This document shows positions 32,640-43,994 of a DNA stretch of 64,000 nucleotides, piece after piece. The notes below the pieces were generated by a model, which saw only the letters and a program-made list of their open reading frames with translations, ran no database searches and had not been told where the DNA came from. Each line of letters opens with the position of its first letter. Position 1 is the first letter of the stretch. A program made the translations under genes and the position numbers. Source of the stretch: Bufo bufo. Its lineage: Eukaryota; Chordata; Amphibia; Anura; Bufonidae. The DNA lies in contig NC_053390.1 of NCBI RefSeq assembly GCF_905171765.1, positions 515,926,852 through 515,990,851 of the forward strand, read 5' to 3'.

Positions 32640-32855
32640 TGCATGACAATACGTTTCTGTATGTCCGTATTTCCATTCCGCTAAAAAATAGAACATGTCC
32701 TATAATTGTTCTCATTACGGACAAGGATAGTACTGTTATATTAGGGGCCAGCTGTTCCGTTCTGAAAAATACAGAATGCACACGAATGTCATCCGTATTT
32801 TTTGCGAATACTTTCTTTGCGGACCACAAAATACATACGGTCGTGTGCTTGAGCC
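32640..32855. mobile_element. Second, diverged copy of the 12009-12261 MITE family
   Basis: Shares AGAACATGTCCTATAATTGT, ATTACGGACAAGGATAG, GGGGCCAGCTGTTCCG and CATACGGTCGTGTGC with that family. The left end is degraded, and the right edge reads GTGTGCTTGAGCC before TTAAG. Confidence 0.75.
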
Positions 32856-34520
32856 TTAAGAAAAGGAAAAAACCTTTATGGGCAATGTTTTTCTTTGAAA
32901 TTATCCCTTTTTTTAGACAGCTATGCACAATGTGGTCTTTAATTATTCTTGCTTGTCTGAACACTGTTTTAGGTGTCTGATATTAAAACATGCCAGTTTT
33001 TCTTTAACCTCTTGCGGACACAACGTACCGGTACGGCATGTTGTCCCGATACTTAAGGGCACATGACATACCGGTACGTCATGTGTATTTCCGATCACCG
33101 CCGCCCAGAAGGCGGTGATCGGAACAAGGTGCCTGCTCAAATAATTGAGCAGGCACCTTGAGTCAATGAGCAGGGGGGTCCCGTGACCCCCCCGTGTTGG
33201 CAATCCCCGCAAACCGCAGGTCAATTCAGACCTGTGGTTTGCGGATTTTACAGGTTGCAGCGGGCAGCGGTGCCATCGGGTCCCCGTGGGGCTGTAGGGG
33301 GGACCCAATGGCATGGAAGGCAGTGCAATGCCTTCCTTAGGCATCAGCGCTGCCTTCCGGTGAAGAGCCTGTGAGATCTAGCCCCCTGGATCTCACAGGC
33401 CAGAAGCTGTATGAGTAATACTCACTGTATTACTCATAAAGCCAATGCATTCCAATACAGAAGTATTGGAATGCATTGTAAAGGATTAGACCCCCAAAAG
33501 TTGAAGTCCCAAAGTGGGACAAAAAAAAAAAGTGAAAAAAAAGTTTAAAACATAAAGTTTCCCCCCCAAAAAATTAAAAGTTTCAAGTAAAAATAAACAA
33601 AAATGTAATTTTCCCCAAATAAAGTTAAAAAAAAATTGGCAAAAAATAGGGGGGGGGGGGGTAGACATATTAGGTATTGCCGCGTCCGTATCGACCGACT
33701 CTATAAACATATCACATGACCTAACCCCTCAGATGAACACTGTAAAAAATAAAAACTGTGCTAAATTAACCATTTTTTTGTCACCTTACATCACAAAAAG
33801 TACAACAGCAAGCGATCAAAAAGGCGTATGCCCACCAAAATAGTACCAATATAACCGTCACCTCACCCAGCAAAAAATGAGCCCCTACCTAAGACAATCA
33901 CCCAAAAAATAAAAATAAATATGGCTCAGAATATGGAGACATTAAAACATAATTTTTTTTGTTTTAAAAAAGCTATTATTCTGTAAAACTTACATAAATA
34001 AAAAAAGTATACATATTAGGTATCATTGCGTCCATATCGACCAGCTCTATAAAACTATCACATGATCTAACCCCTCAGATGAACACCATAAAAAATAAAA
34101 AATAAAAACTGTGCTAAATAGATTTTTGGTCACCTTACATCACAAAAAGTGTAATAGTAAGAGATAAAAAAAGTCATATGCACCCCAAAATAGTGCCAAA
34201 TCAAACCATCATCTCATCCCGCGAAAAAATGAGACCCTACCTAAGATAATCGCCCAAAAACTGAAAAAACTATGCTCTCAGAATATGGAGACACTAAAAC
34301 ATTTTATTTATTTATTTTTTTAAATGATATTATTGTGTAAAACTTACATAAATAAATAAAAAAGTAGACATATTAGGTATCGCCGTATCCATAATAACCT
34401 GCTCTATAAAAATATCACATGACCTAACCCCTCAGGTGAATATCGTTAAAAATAATAATAAAAACTGTGTACAAAAAGCCATTTTTTGTCACCTTACATC
34501 ACAAAAATTGTAATAGCAAG

Positions 34521-35098
34521 TGTGAGACAGTGACAGGTCTCACTCAGGTTAGAGGCAAGGAAGTGGTGGATAGTGCGGTCCACACCCCTGTTCCACCACA
34601 GGTGAGAGAAGCTGGAGGTAATCAGCCTGGAATAAGGCACCTCCCAGAGTGGCAGAAAGAGAGGGTGTGTTATCTGTAGACAGAGGCCTGGAGGCTCTGT
34701 CTGTGTGGTCTCAGCTGGGCTAGGCTGAGGGACCACGAGGCTAAGTGACAGCCTGGAATTTGAGGGATGCAGTGACGCCCGTGGTACAAGGGCCACAAGG
34801 TCAGAGTCGGGAGGACTGCTGGACCACAATCCCCCAAAGGGACTTGCATTTGCTACAGCCTGGAGGCTGCTGGACTATTGGGCTGAGAAAGCCGCATGTT
34901 ATGACCGTGTGTGAACGGTCCTTTAGGTGAGTCAGGTTATTATATGTTTAGTTAGGGCCCAGACGGGCAGGTGTTTATTTTGTACCATTTATGTTTGGCT
35001 TGCTGAGGTGCCAAATAAAGCGATGTTTGGACCTAAAACTTGGTGTCTGGCGACGATACTTGTGTGAATGACCCCCGGAGAAGAGCTAACCCCCCACA
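34521..35098 (+). mobile_element. 5' LTR of an LTR retroelement
   Basis: It begins TGTGAGACAGTGACAG and ends CCCCCCACA. AATAAAGCG (about 35014) supplies a polyadenylation signal. Immediately downstream, TTGGTGTCGGATGCGGG looks like a primer-binding site (TGG complementing a tRNA CCA end). The 3' LTR is absent. Confidence 0.7.
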
Positions 35099-35352
35099 AT
35101 TGGTGTCGGATGCGGGCAAGCGTCCCTGCTGAAAGGAGACAACTGGTTGCTAGGGGCAACGGCAAGAGCAGGTGCTGCTGAATTCTGCTGTGCTGCAAAG
35201 GAAATTGCTGTGTGTATTTAAAGGGCCAGCAGCCCTGGGAAAGAGACTGTGAATGCTGAAATTGTTTCTTGAGAGTGAGACACCTGGAGGCTGGGTCTCT
35301 GTTAGTGGACTTGTTGCTGAAAATTTTTCTGGTGCCTGGGCTGTCTGCTGCT

Positions 35353-35616
35353 ATGGGGTGGATGGAGGATCTCACCGAGCAGCTGAGGCAGGCAAATCTG
35401 GAGGCTAACCAAAGGCACCTGAAGTGGCAGCAGGAGCATGAAAAACTCATGAAGGAGTATGAAAGACAAGGAGAACTCCTAACCCAAAGCGTTTACCAGG
35501 GTAACAGCTGTGCTGATGCTTTGAGGACGCCATTGCAGTGGGCCCTGGAGAAAAAACCTGCAAAGCTGAGTGGACAATTTGTAAAAGTCCAAAGTGTCGA
35601 GGATGCGGCTGAATAA
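35353..35616 (+). pseudogene. Gag-like N-terminus of the LTR element
   Basis: The in-frame ATG at 35353 gives MGWMEDLTEQLRQANLEANQ, then a charged coiled-coil-like stretch (HLKWQQEHEKLMKEYERQ). The frame stops after VQSVEDAAE at 35616. A cysteine knuckle occurs downstream in the same frame class (35752), so the gag is present but drastically shortened: the capsid region between is missing. The position, just after an LTR and primer-binding-like site, supports gag. An earlier ATG at 35269 lies in the leader and is less likely. The function in particle assembly is by analogy only. Confidence 0.6.
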
Positions 35617-35751
35617 ACTGTCAAAAAGGTTACGTGTGCCGTTGCCAAGGGCAACAGTCGGGAAGAAAAGGATGTCCGGAGGAGCCGTGATGCGGGTGCT
35701 AGGTGCAACCAACCACGATGGCAGGCCGCTGTCCTGCAACAAAGCGAGCGC

Positions 35752-37044
35752 TGTTGGAGATGCCGTCAAGTCACAAAGTGTGAACCTGATTGTCCTATGG
35801 TCAGAAGTCAGGTAACCAGGAATCCATGGCAGGAGGTTCCTAATGTCCAGGAGAAGGACTGTGACCTCGGGGAAGATGTTCCTGGCTCTCCCTCATCGCC
35901 TGAGACTGCCGAACCAGTGACGTCTGTGGGTAAGACTGTTCCGTGTTTTTCTGGTGTAAAAGACAAAGTGATAGTGAGCACGGTTCTGGAGACTGGGCAG
36001 GTTGCTGACCAGTGCCCTGGGGCTTCAGAAGCCGTGAACTCTGGTGTGAACCGGCGTCAGTTGCTATCTGCCGAGCCGGGAGGTGTTGAGACACCAGGAC
36101 TGGAGACTGAGCCGCAAATGATAGATGTGCGGGACAGTCATGCGGATAATGAGGACTATCCGGTGGTTCTCACTCAGTGTGAGACTCCAGTGAGAACTGG
36201 GACTTGTGAACCTGATGTAATACATATGCTAATACATGAGGGAATGTTGGGCCGTGATTTCCCGTTGTTCCGTGACTTGTGGGGAAGTGGAAACACTTCT
36301 GCAGTCAGTGACGAAACTCCTGCAGAACTGGTACCTAATCCGTTAAGTGAAGTGACCATTAAAAACAATGGGGCAGATAAGGTGCAAGGTGATTGTGCCA
36401 AGTTGGCGGAAATGCATAATGAAAGGGGGATGTCATGTGAAATATCTGATGTTGATAACATGCCTTTTCCGTTGCAGATTGTGGTCAGGGGAGAAGCGCC
36501 CCCTGGTGGTAAAAATGTAAATCTCGATGAAGCTTTATTTTCATCTGCTATTTTTCATGAAGTGCTATATGACTTGATCAAAAGGTTTGAAGACATGCAT
36601 ATAAGTAGTGTGGAGCAAAGCCCAGCTCCAGCTCAGTGTTTGAAGGTGCAGGAAAATATGATAGGGTTAGAGGGTATACCACACGTACCAGAGGTAGAAA
36701 TGCAGTCTCCACAATGTTGGTTGGTTACTGGGGAGGTGTCCCAGGTGGGGATTGGCTCAGCGGTGCCCCTGGAGGTCAGAATTGATAGTGACACGAGCGG
36801 TATGGGTGACGTATGTGCTGTGACCGATAGCAACCCGGGGAGTGAAGCTACCATGTCAAGGTCCTGCGAAACAAAGGTGGTTACTAGTAGCAACCAGACA
36901 GTTATATCTGACGAAATGGGAACTAAGTCGGGTGACGTCAGCCTAGTGTCTGAGGCCCATGTCCAGACAGTTGTAGGTGACCTGACACGACAGTACAGCT
37001 GCAAACAGGAGTTTGATCTCTCTCTCTCTCCTCATGCTCCCTAG
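35752..37044 (+). CDS. Zinc-knuckle-like start and long acidic ORF of unknown function (LTR element)
   Basis: The frame opens with [16 protein letters not shown], which resembles a gag CCHC knuckle, except that the position expected to be histidine is lysine. It then runs uninterrupted for about 415 residues (ATG at 35797) and ends LSLSPHAP. The long part is rich in E, D, S, T and V, with spaced cysteines, and shows no protease, reverse transcriptase or integrase motif. I do not recognise it. It lies where gag-pol junction sequences would be expected, followed within 10 bases, in another frame, by the myosin-like segment. Its length without a stop suggests recent coding constraint or a young insertion. 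It may be an element-specific or captured sequence. Confidence 0.45.
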   Translation, partial: CWRCRQVTKCEPDCPMVRSQVTRNPWQEVPNVQEKDCDLGEDVPGSPSSPETAEPVTSVGKTVPCFSGVKDKVIVSTVLETGQVADQCPGASEAVNSGVNRRQLLSAEPGGVETPGLETEPQMIDVRDSHADNEDYPVVLTQCETPVRTGTCEPDVIHMLIHEGMLGRDFPLFRDLWGSGNTSAVSDETPAELVPNPLSEVTIKNNGADKVQGDCAKLAEMHNERGMSCEISDVDNMPFPLQIVVRGEAPPGGKNVNLDEALFSSAIFHEVLYDLIKRFEDMHISSVEQSPAPAQCLKVQENMIGLEGIPHVPEVEMQSPQCWLVTGEVSQVGIGSAVPLEVRIDSDTSGMGDVCAVTDSNPGSEATMSRSCETKVVTSSNQTVISDEMGTKSGDVSLVSEAHVQTVVGDLTRQYSCKQEFDLSLSPHAP

Positions 37045-37290
37045 AAACATCAGAGAAAGGACTAGCTGTCTTCACAAAGAAATGGAAGAAGGCTTCAGAA
37101 AGGGAAAAGGAGGAGAGCCAGAAAGAGAAATGCATCTCGGCTCGATATGATGTAAAATGTAACCAAGCAGAGACTGATGATTGGGAAAAGGAGACCAAGG
37201 CCCTCTCCTTGGCTAGAGCCCTTGAAGAAGCGCTTGAGGAGCGTGCTGAATTGGAGAGGCTGAACAAGCAACTCAGAGCAGAGACAGAAA
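37044..37290 (+). pseudogene. Segment resembling the non-muscle myosin II heavy-chain tail, inside the LTR element
   Basis: In the frame starting at 37044 the translation is open for about 82 codons and highly charged ([19 protein letters not shown]). It ends with [20 protein letters not shown] followed by [17 protein letters not shown]. From established knowledge, the coiled-coil rod of vertebrate non-muscle myosin II (MYH9/MYH10) contains closely similar [14 protein letters not shown] and AELERLNKQ stretches in the same order and spacing; a preceding ISARY also matches. It is out of frame with the 415-residue ORF by one shift. Similarity stops where TTAA-element sequence resumes (37291). 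Capture from a host transcript is inference. No introns are visible within the matching part. Confidence 0.6.
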
Positions 37291-38045
37291 ATCTTGTTTT
37301 GTTTGGCTGGTAACTCTTGCTTTGTAACTGTAAAAAAATTATTAAAATGGAAAATCTGCCAAAAAAGTGAAATTGTATCTCTATTTTCCATTAATTCTTG
37401 TGGAACACCTAAAGAGTTAACAAAGTTTGTAAAATCAGTTTTGAATACCTTGAGGGGTTCAGTTTCTAGAATGGGGTCATTTTTGGGTGGTTTCTATTAT
37501 GTAAGCCTCACAAAGTGACTTCAGAACTGAACTGGTCCTTGAAAAGTGGGTTTTTGAAAATTTCTGAAAAATTTCAAGATTTGCTTCTAAACTTCTAAGC
37601 CTTGTAACATCCCCAAAAAATAAAATGTCATTCCCAAAATGATCCAAACATGAAGTAGACATATGGGGAATGTAAAGTAATAACTATTTTTGTAGGTATT
37701 ACTATGTATTATAGAAGTAGAGAGATTGAAACATTTTGGGCAAATTTGGTATTTTTTTATAAATAAAAATGAATTTTTTTGACTCCATTTTACCAGTGTC
37801 ATGAAGTACAATATGTGATGAAAAAACTGTCTCAGAATGGCCTGGATAAGTCAAAGCGTTTTAAAGTTATTACCACATAAAGTGACACTGGTCAGATTTG
37901 TAAAAAATGGCGTGGTCCTTAAGGTGAAAATGAGCCCGATCCTTAAGGAGTTAAAACCTTTTTAATCCAGCCATAATGTTGTGTGTATCTTGTGCAAAAT
38001 AATGGGAATTCGTTGCTCCTCCATACAGTTATTTTTTTATTTTAA

Positions 38046-38562
38046 AGAGGACCTTTCATGGGTCCAGACATTATAAACTAAGTATCAGGATACGTAGGGC
38101 GTAGTGCAGGGATCTAACTGCACTTACAATTTTTTCTGGGCGCCGCTCTATTCGTCCGCTGTGGCCCCCGTTGTATTATCCTGTCTGGTATGCTAATTTT
38201 AGCATCAGAACAATGAGGAGGAGACTGAGTCTTTCTTGGTGGGCGTCTCCTTCTCCCTTGCTGTAGCACAGTCCAATCGCAGCGGAGAGCATCACAGCCA
38301 GGGAGAAGCAGAGTTTCTTTTTCTGCTGCGATTGGACAGCGCTACAACCAGGCAGAAGGAGATGCCCACCAAGAAAGACTCAGTCTCCTCCTCATTGTTC
38401 CGATGCTAAAATTAGCCTACCAGGCGGGAGAATACAACAGGGGCCACAGTGGACGAACGGAGCAGCGCCCAGAAAAAATAGTAAGTGCAGCTAGATCCCT
38501 GCACTATGTCCTATGTATCCTGATACTTAGTTTATAATGTTTGGACCCATGAAAGGTCCTCT
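38046..38562. mobile_element. Palindromic MITE with TTAA duplication
   Basis: Left AGAGGACCTTTCATGGGTCC is matched in reverse at the right end, and the stem continues for about 230 bases per arm (for example CTGAGTCTTTCTTGGTGGGC). TTAA lies at 38042-38045 and 38563-38566. It is a near-complete palindrome without coding sequence. Confidence 0.88.
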
Positions 38563-38566
38563 TTAA

Positions 38567-38997
38567 ACCCCTCACATCTCCTTTCTAGCTGTCCTCCTAA
38601 TCTCCTCTATAGATTCATCTAGTGCACATTCTTCATAGTTTTTTTTCAACAAATCAATTTTTTTATTATCTGCACTTACTCTATGTAATCTTCTTCCCTT
38701 GTGCGATTCCAACATTGTCCCTTTGGTACGTTACGTAAAGCTGTTTTTCCCAATATAGCTTTTAACATCTTTTTTTTTTTTTCCTTTAAGTCTTGGTGCA
38801 TAATTCTCCTTGATTTTTATTTGCAGTCAAATCCCAAAAAATCACAGATGTATTATTATATTACCATGTTAGATAGATGCCCCATTCATTGCTATTCAAA
38901 CTAGCAAGAAACGGTTCCATCATGGCTTCCTACATGCTGCCTACAAAATGACGGGGGTGAGGACTATCTCTGTAACCCTTGAGAAAGCCGTAAAGGC
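38567..38997. other. Unassigned DNA
   Basis: No coding sequence, repeat end or RNA gene seen. Confidence 0.4.
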
Positions 38998-39000
38998 TAA

Positions 39001-39455
39001 GGCCCCTTGCAGATTAGCGTGAGCGGATTAGGCCTGGATGCATTGCGGATGCATTCAGTGAAAAATGCGCATTTTTCGCAAGCAAGTTCATTTAGATTTG
39101 TCTGCAATTGCGTTCAGTTGTTCAGTTTTAATGCATTTTGCACGCGCGTGATAAAAAACTGAATGTTTACAAACAACATCTCTTAGCAACCATCAGTGAA
39201 AAACGCATTGCATCCACACTTGCCTGCGGATGCGATTTTCACACAGCCCTATTTACTTCTATGGGCCAGTGTTGCGTGAAAATTGCAGAATATAGAACAT
39301 GCTGCGATTTTCACGCAAAGCACAAGTGATGCGTGAAAACCAACGCTCATGTACACAGACCCACTGAAATTAATGGGTCCGGATTCTGTGCGGGCGCAAT
39401 GCATTCGCATCACGCATTGCACCCGTGCGGAATACTTGCTCATGTGAAAGGGGCC
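39001..39455. mobile_element. MITE (PIF/Harbinger-like) with exact TAA duplication
   Basis: Ends GGCCCCTTGCAGATTAGCG and, reversed, GGCCCCTTTCACATGAGC. TAA occurs at 38998-39000 and 39456-39458. The interior contains many inverted GCATTGCG / GCGATTTTCAC words. Confidence 0.85.
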
Positions 39456-40104
39456 TAAACCATTCATGTATGCAAGAGAGAAAGAAACATTTTAATGCTT
39501 TTTAACCACCTCAGCCCCCAGTGCTTAAACACCCTGAAAGACCAGGCCATTTTACACTTCTGACCTACACTACTTTCACTGTTTCTTGCTCGGTCATGCA
39601 ACTTACCACCCAAATGAATTTTACCTCCTTTTCTTCTCACTAATAGAGCTTTCATTTGGTGGTATTTCATTGCTGCTGACATTTTTACTTTTTTTGTTAT
39701 TAATCGAAATTTAACGATTTTTTTTGCAAAAAAATGACATTTTTCACTTTCAGTTGTAAAATTTTGCAAAAAAAACGAGATCCATATAGAAATTTTGCTC
39801 TAAATTTATTGTTCTACATGTCTTTGATAAAAAAAAAATGTTTGGGTAAAAAAAAAATGGTTTGGGTAAAAGTTATAGCGTTTACAAACTATGGTACAAA
39901 AATGTGAATTTCCGCTTTTTGAAGCAGCTCTGACTTTCTGAGCACCTGTCATGTTTCCTGAGGTTCTACAATGCCCAGACAGTACAAACACCCCACAAAT
40001 GACCCCATTTCGGAAAGTACACACCCTAAGGTATTCGCTGATGGGCATAGTGAGTTCATAGAACTTTTTATTTTTTGTCACAAGTTAGCGGAAAATGATG
40101 ATTT

Positions 40105-40890
40105 TTTTTTTTTTTTCTTACAAAGTCTCATATTCCACTAACTTGTGACAAAAAATAAAAACTTCCATGAACTCACTATGCCCATCACAAAATACTTTGG
40201 GGTCTCTTCTTTCTAAAATGGGGTCACTTGTGGGGTAGTTATACTGCCCTGGCATTCTAGGGGCCCAAATGTGTGGTAAGGAGTTTAAAATCAAATTCTG
40301 TAAAAAATGACCTGTGAAATCCGAAAGGTGCTCTTTGGAATATGGGCCCCTTTGCCCACCTAGGCTGCAAAAAAGTGTCACACATCTGGTATCTCTGTAT
40401 TCAGGAGAAGTTGAGGAATGTGTTTTGGGGTGTCTTTTTACATATACCCATGCTGGGTGAGATAAATATCTTGGTCAAATGCCAACTTTGTATAAAAAAA
40501 TGGGAAAAGTTGTCTTTTGCCAAGATATTTCTCTCACCCAGCATGGGTATATGTAAAATGACACCCCAAAACACATTCCCCAACTTCTCCTGAGTACGGA
40601 GATACCAGATGTGTGACACTTTTTTGCAGCCTAGGTGGGCAAAGGGGCCCATATTCCAAAGAGCACCTTTCGGATTTCACAGGTCATTTTTTACAGAATT
40701 TGATTTCAAACTCCTTACCACACATTTGGGCCCCTAGAATGCCAGGGCAGTATAACTACCCCACAAGTGACCCCATTTTGGAAAGAAGAGACCCCAAGGT
40801 ATTCGCTGATGGGCATAGTGAGTTCATGGAAGTTTTTATTTTTTGTCAAAAGTTAGTGGAATATGAGACTTTGTATGAAAAAATAAAAAA
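40105..40890. repeat. Inverted repeat with about 380-bp arms inside the piggyBac element
   Basis: CAAAGTCTCATATTCCACTA (40121) faces its complement at 40850-40875. Likewise GCTGCAAAAAAGTGTCACAC (40362) faces the copy at 40610-40630, around a centre at about 40500. Parts of the arm recur at 42495-42830. It is non-coding; the paired 80-90-codon frames are mirror artefacts. Confidence 0.85.
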
Positions 40891-41059
40891 ATAAAAAATC
40901 ATCATTTTCCACTAACTTGTGACAAAAAATAAAAAATTCTAGGAACTTGCCATGCCCCTCACGGAATACCTTGGGGTGTCTTCTTTCCAAAATGGGGTCA
41001 CTTGTGGGGTAGTTATACTGCCCTGGCATTTTCCAGGGGCCCTAATGTGTGGTAAGTAG

Positions 41060-42484
41060 TAGTGATGAGCGGGAGGTGCCATATTCGATTTCGCGATATT
41101 TCGCGAATATTCGCATGAATATTCGTGTTATATTCGTCGAAATCGAATATTCGCAATTATTCCAATTATCGCGAAAATATTTTTTCGCATATTGCGAAAA
41201 TTTATCTTGATAGTATAAGGCAACGTTCCTATGCTAATGACTATGGCTAGGCTAATATGTGTATTTTACGAAATTTCGTAATATTGCTCTAACTTCGTCT
41301 CTTAGAATATTACGAATATTATAAAAGACGAAGTTAGAGCAATATTAAGAACATTTGCAAAAGTCGAAATTGCGATGCGAGTAATATAACACGAAATAGT
41401 CGCATGAAGATTTAAACTTAGCACTGCTATATTCCATATTCTAGCCTAATATGGAATATAGCCCTGCTAAGTTAGCACTGCTATATTCCATATTAGGCTA
41501 GAATATGGAATATAGCTGTGCTAAGTTTAAATCTTCATGCGACTATTTCGTGTTATATTACTCGCATCGCAATTTCGACTTTTGCAAATGTTCTTAATAT
41601 TGCTCTAACTTCGTCTTTTAGAATATTCGTAATATTCTAAAAGACGAAGTTAGAGCAATATTACGAAATTTCGTAAAATACACATAGATTGTATTTAAGC
41701 TAATATACTGCTATAGTAATAATTTTTAATAGTGTACATATTTTACAAAACTTAAGTTCAGAAGAGGCAAAAAAAAATTACAGGAAAAAAAAGGGATTAT
41801 AGCACTATATTAGCTAAATTACAATCTATATGTGTATTTTACGAAATTTCGTAATATTGCTCTAACTTCGTTTTTTAGAATATTCGTAATATTCTAAGAG
41901 ACGAAGTTAGAGCAATATTACGAAATTTCTAAAAGACGAAGTTAGAGCAATATTAAGAACATTTGAAAAAGTCGAAATTGCGATGCGACTAATATAACAC
42001 GAAATATTCGCATGAAGATTTCAACTTAGCACTGCTATACTCCATATTCTAGCCTAATATGGAATATAGCAGTGCTAACTTAGCACAGCTATATTCCATA
42101 TTAGGCTAGAATATGGAGTATAGCAGTGCTAAATTGAAATCTTCATGCGAATATTTCGTGTTATATTACTCGCATCGCAATTGCGACTATTGCGAAATTT
42201 CGTAAAATACACATATAGATTAGATTGTAATTTAGCTAATATGGAATATAGCAGTAAGTTGAAAACGCCACTGACTGGAGCAGTCAGGAAGCCAGGAATC
42301 CAAAGGACAGGTAAGAACAACTTTAGGGAAGTGGGAAAGAAAAAAATATAATAAAAAAAAAAAGAAAAAAAACGAATATTCTATTTCGCGAATATATAGA
42401 ACGATATTCTAAATATTCGCGAAATCTCGAAATTGCGATATTCGAGAAAAAAATTCGCAATTCGAATATTCGCGCTCAACACTA
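41060..42484. mobile_element. hAT-type MITE with exact 8-bp duplication and two internal cruciforms
   Basis: GTAAGTAG flanks both ends (41052-41059 and 42485-42492). The ends are TAGTGATGAGCGGG and, reversed, TAGTGTTGAGCGCG. Two long inverted pairs lie inside (41240-41460 with 41470-41690; 41830-42060 with 42065-42215), sharing CTATATTCCATATTAGGCTA and GACGAAGTTAGAGCAATATT. An 8-bp duplication defines hAT-type insertion. Confidence 0.92.
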
Positions 42485-43994
42485 GTAAGTAGGTAAATGA
42501 CCTGTGAAATCCGAAAGGTGCTCTTTGGAATGTGGGCCCCTTTGCCCACCTAGGCTGCAAAAAAGTGTCACACATCTGGTATCTCTGTACTCAGGAGAAG
42601 GTGGGGAATGTGTTTTGTGGTGTCATTTTACATATACCCATGCTGGGTGAGAGAAATATCTTGGCAAAAGACAACTTTTCCCATTTTTTTATACAAAGTT
42701 GGCATTTGACCAAGATATTTATCTCACCCAGCATGGGTATATGTAAAAAGACACACATTCCTCAACATCTCCTGAATACAGAGATACCAGATGTGTGACA
42801 CTTTTTTGCAGCCTAGGTGGGCAAAGGTGCCCAAATTCCTTTAAGGCAGTATAAATACCCCACATGTGACCCCATTTTGGAAAGAAGACACCCCAAGGTA
42901 TTCAATGAGGGGCATGGCGAGTTCATATAAAAAAAAAAATTTTGGCACAAGTTAGCGGAAATTGATTTTTTTGATTTTGTTCTCACAAAGTCTCCCTTTC
43001 CGCTAACTTGGGACAAAAATTTCAATCTTTCATGGACTCAATATGCCCCTCAGTGAATACCGTGGGGTGTCTTCTTTCCAAAATGGTGTTATTTGTGGGG
43101 TGTTTGTACTGCCCTGGCATTTGAGGGTCTCCGCAATCATTACATGTATGCCCAGCATTAGGAGTTTCTGCTATTCTCCTTATATTGAGCATACGGGTAA
43201 TGAGATTTTTTTTTTCCGTTCAGCCTCTGGGCTGAAAGAAAAAAATGAACGGCACAGATTTCTTCATTCGCATCGATCAATGTGGATGAAAAAATCTCTG
43301 CCAAAAAAAAAAAAGGAGGGGAAAGGCGTCTGCCAGGACATAGGAGCTCCGCCCAACATCCATACCCACTTAGCTCGTATGCCCTGGCAAACCCGATTTC
43401 TCCATTCACATCAATCGATGTGGATGAATAAATCATTGCCGGGATTTTTTTTTTTTTTTATATATACAAAGTGTTTGCCAAAGTATATGAACACCGCCAC
43501 CTCCTCAGCTCATATGCCTCGGCAAACGTATCTTTTACTGCAGAGGAGAAATCTCGTCTTGCAGCGCCGCATACACCGACTTGCGTGTAATCTGACAGCA
43601 GCGCAATGCTTCTGTCAGAATGCACATCAGTGCTGCAGCTAGTCGATCGGTTGGTCCACCTGAAAGGTAAAAAAAACAAAACAAAAAAGAAAAAACCAGG
43701 CCGCAACGCAATAAATTTATTAACTGTTGAACAGAACATAGAAACTTTTTTTTAACTTTTTTAACTGAACGTTTAACTTTTTTACTTACCGGTAATTTTT
43801 TTTTTGTTTAGTTTTTTTTTACCTTTATAGAACAAACCTCTCCTTCCACATGGGACAATGTGCAAAGCGCAAATCGCCCAAAGATGTGGCGAAGTACGTT
43901 ATGCACTTTATCCCAGGTGAAAGGAGAGGTTTGCAGCAGCTGTGAGTAAAAGGGCCCTAATAGCCCTGTGTGCCTGTCCTGTGAGATGCAATCC

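Larger units (their letters stand above)
33008..37950 (+). mobile_element. TTAA-flanked DNA element (copy B), holding an LTR retroelement fragment
   Basis: TTAA at 33004-33007 and 37951-37954. The start CCTCTTGCGGACACAACG with ACGTACCGGTACGGC and the end CACCTTAAGG..CTTAAGGAG match copy A. A repeat of about 350 bp, marked by ATATTAGGTATCGCCG / CTCTATAAAAATATCACATG, recurs at about 33670, 34015 and 34375. The family-typical middle is missing and is replaced by 34521-37290. Confidence 0.85.
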
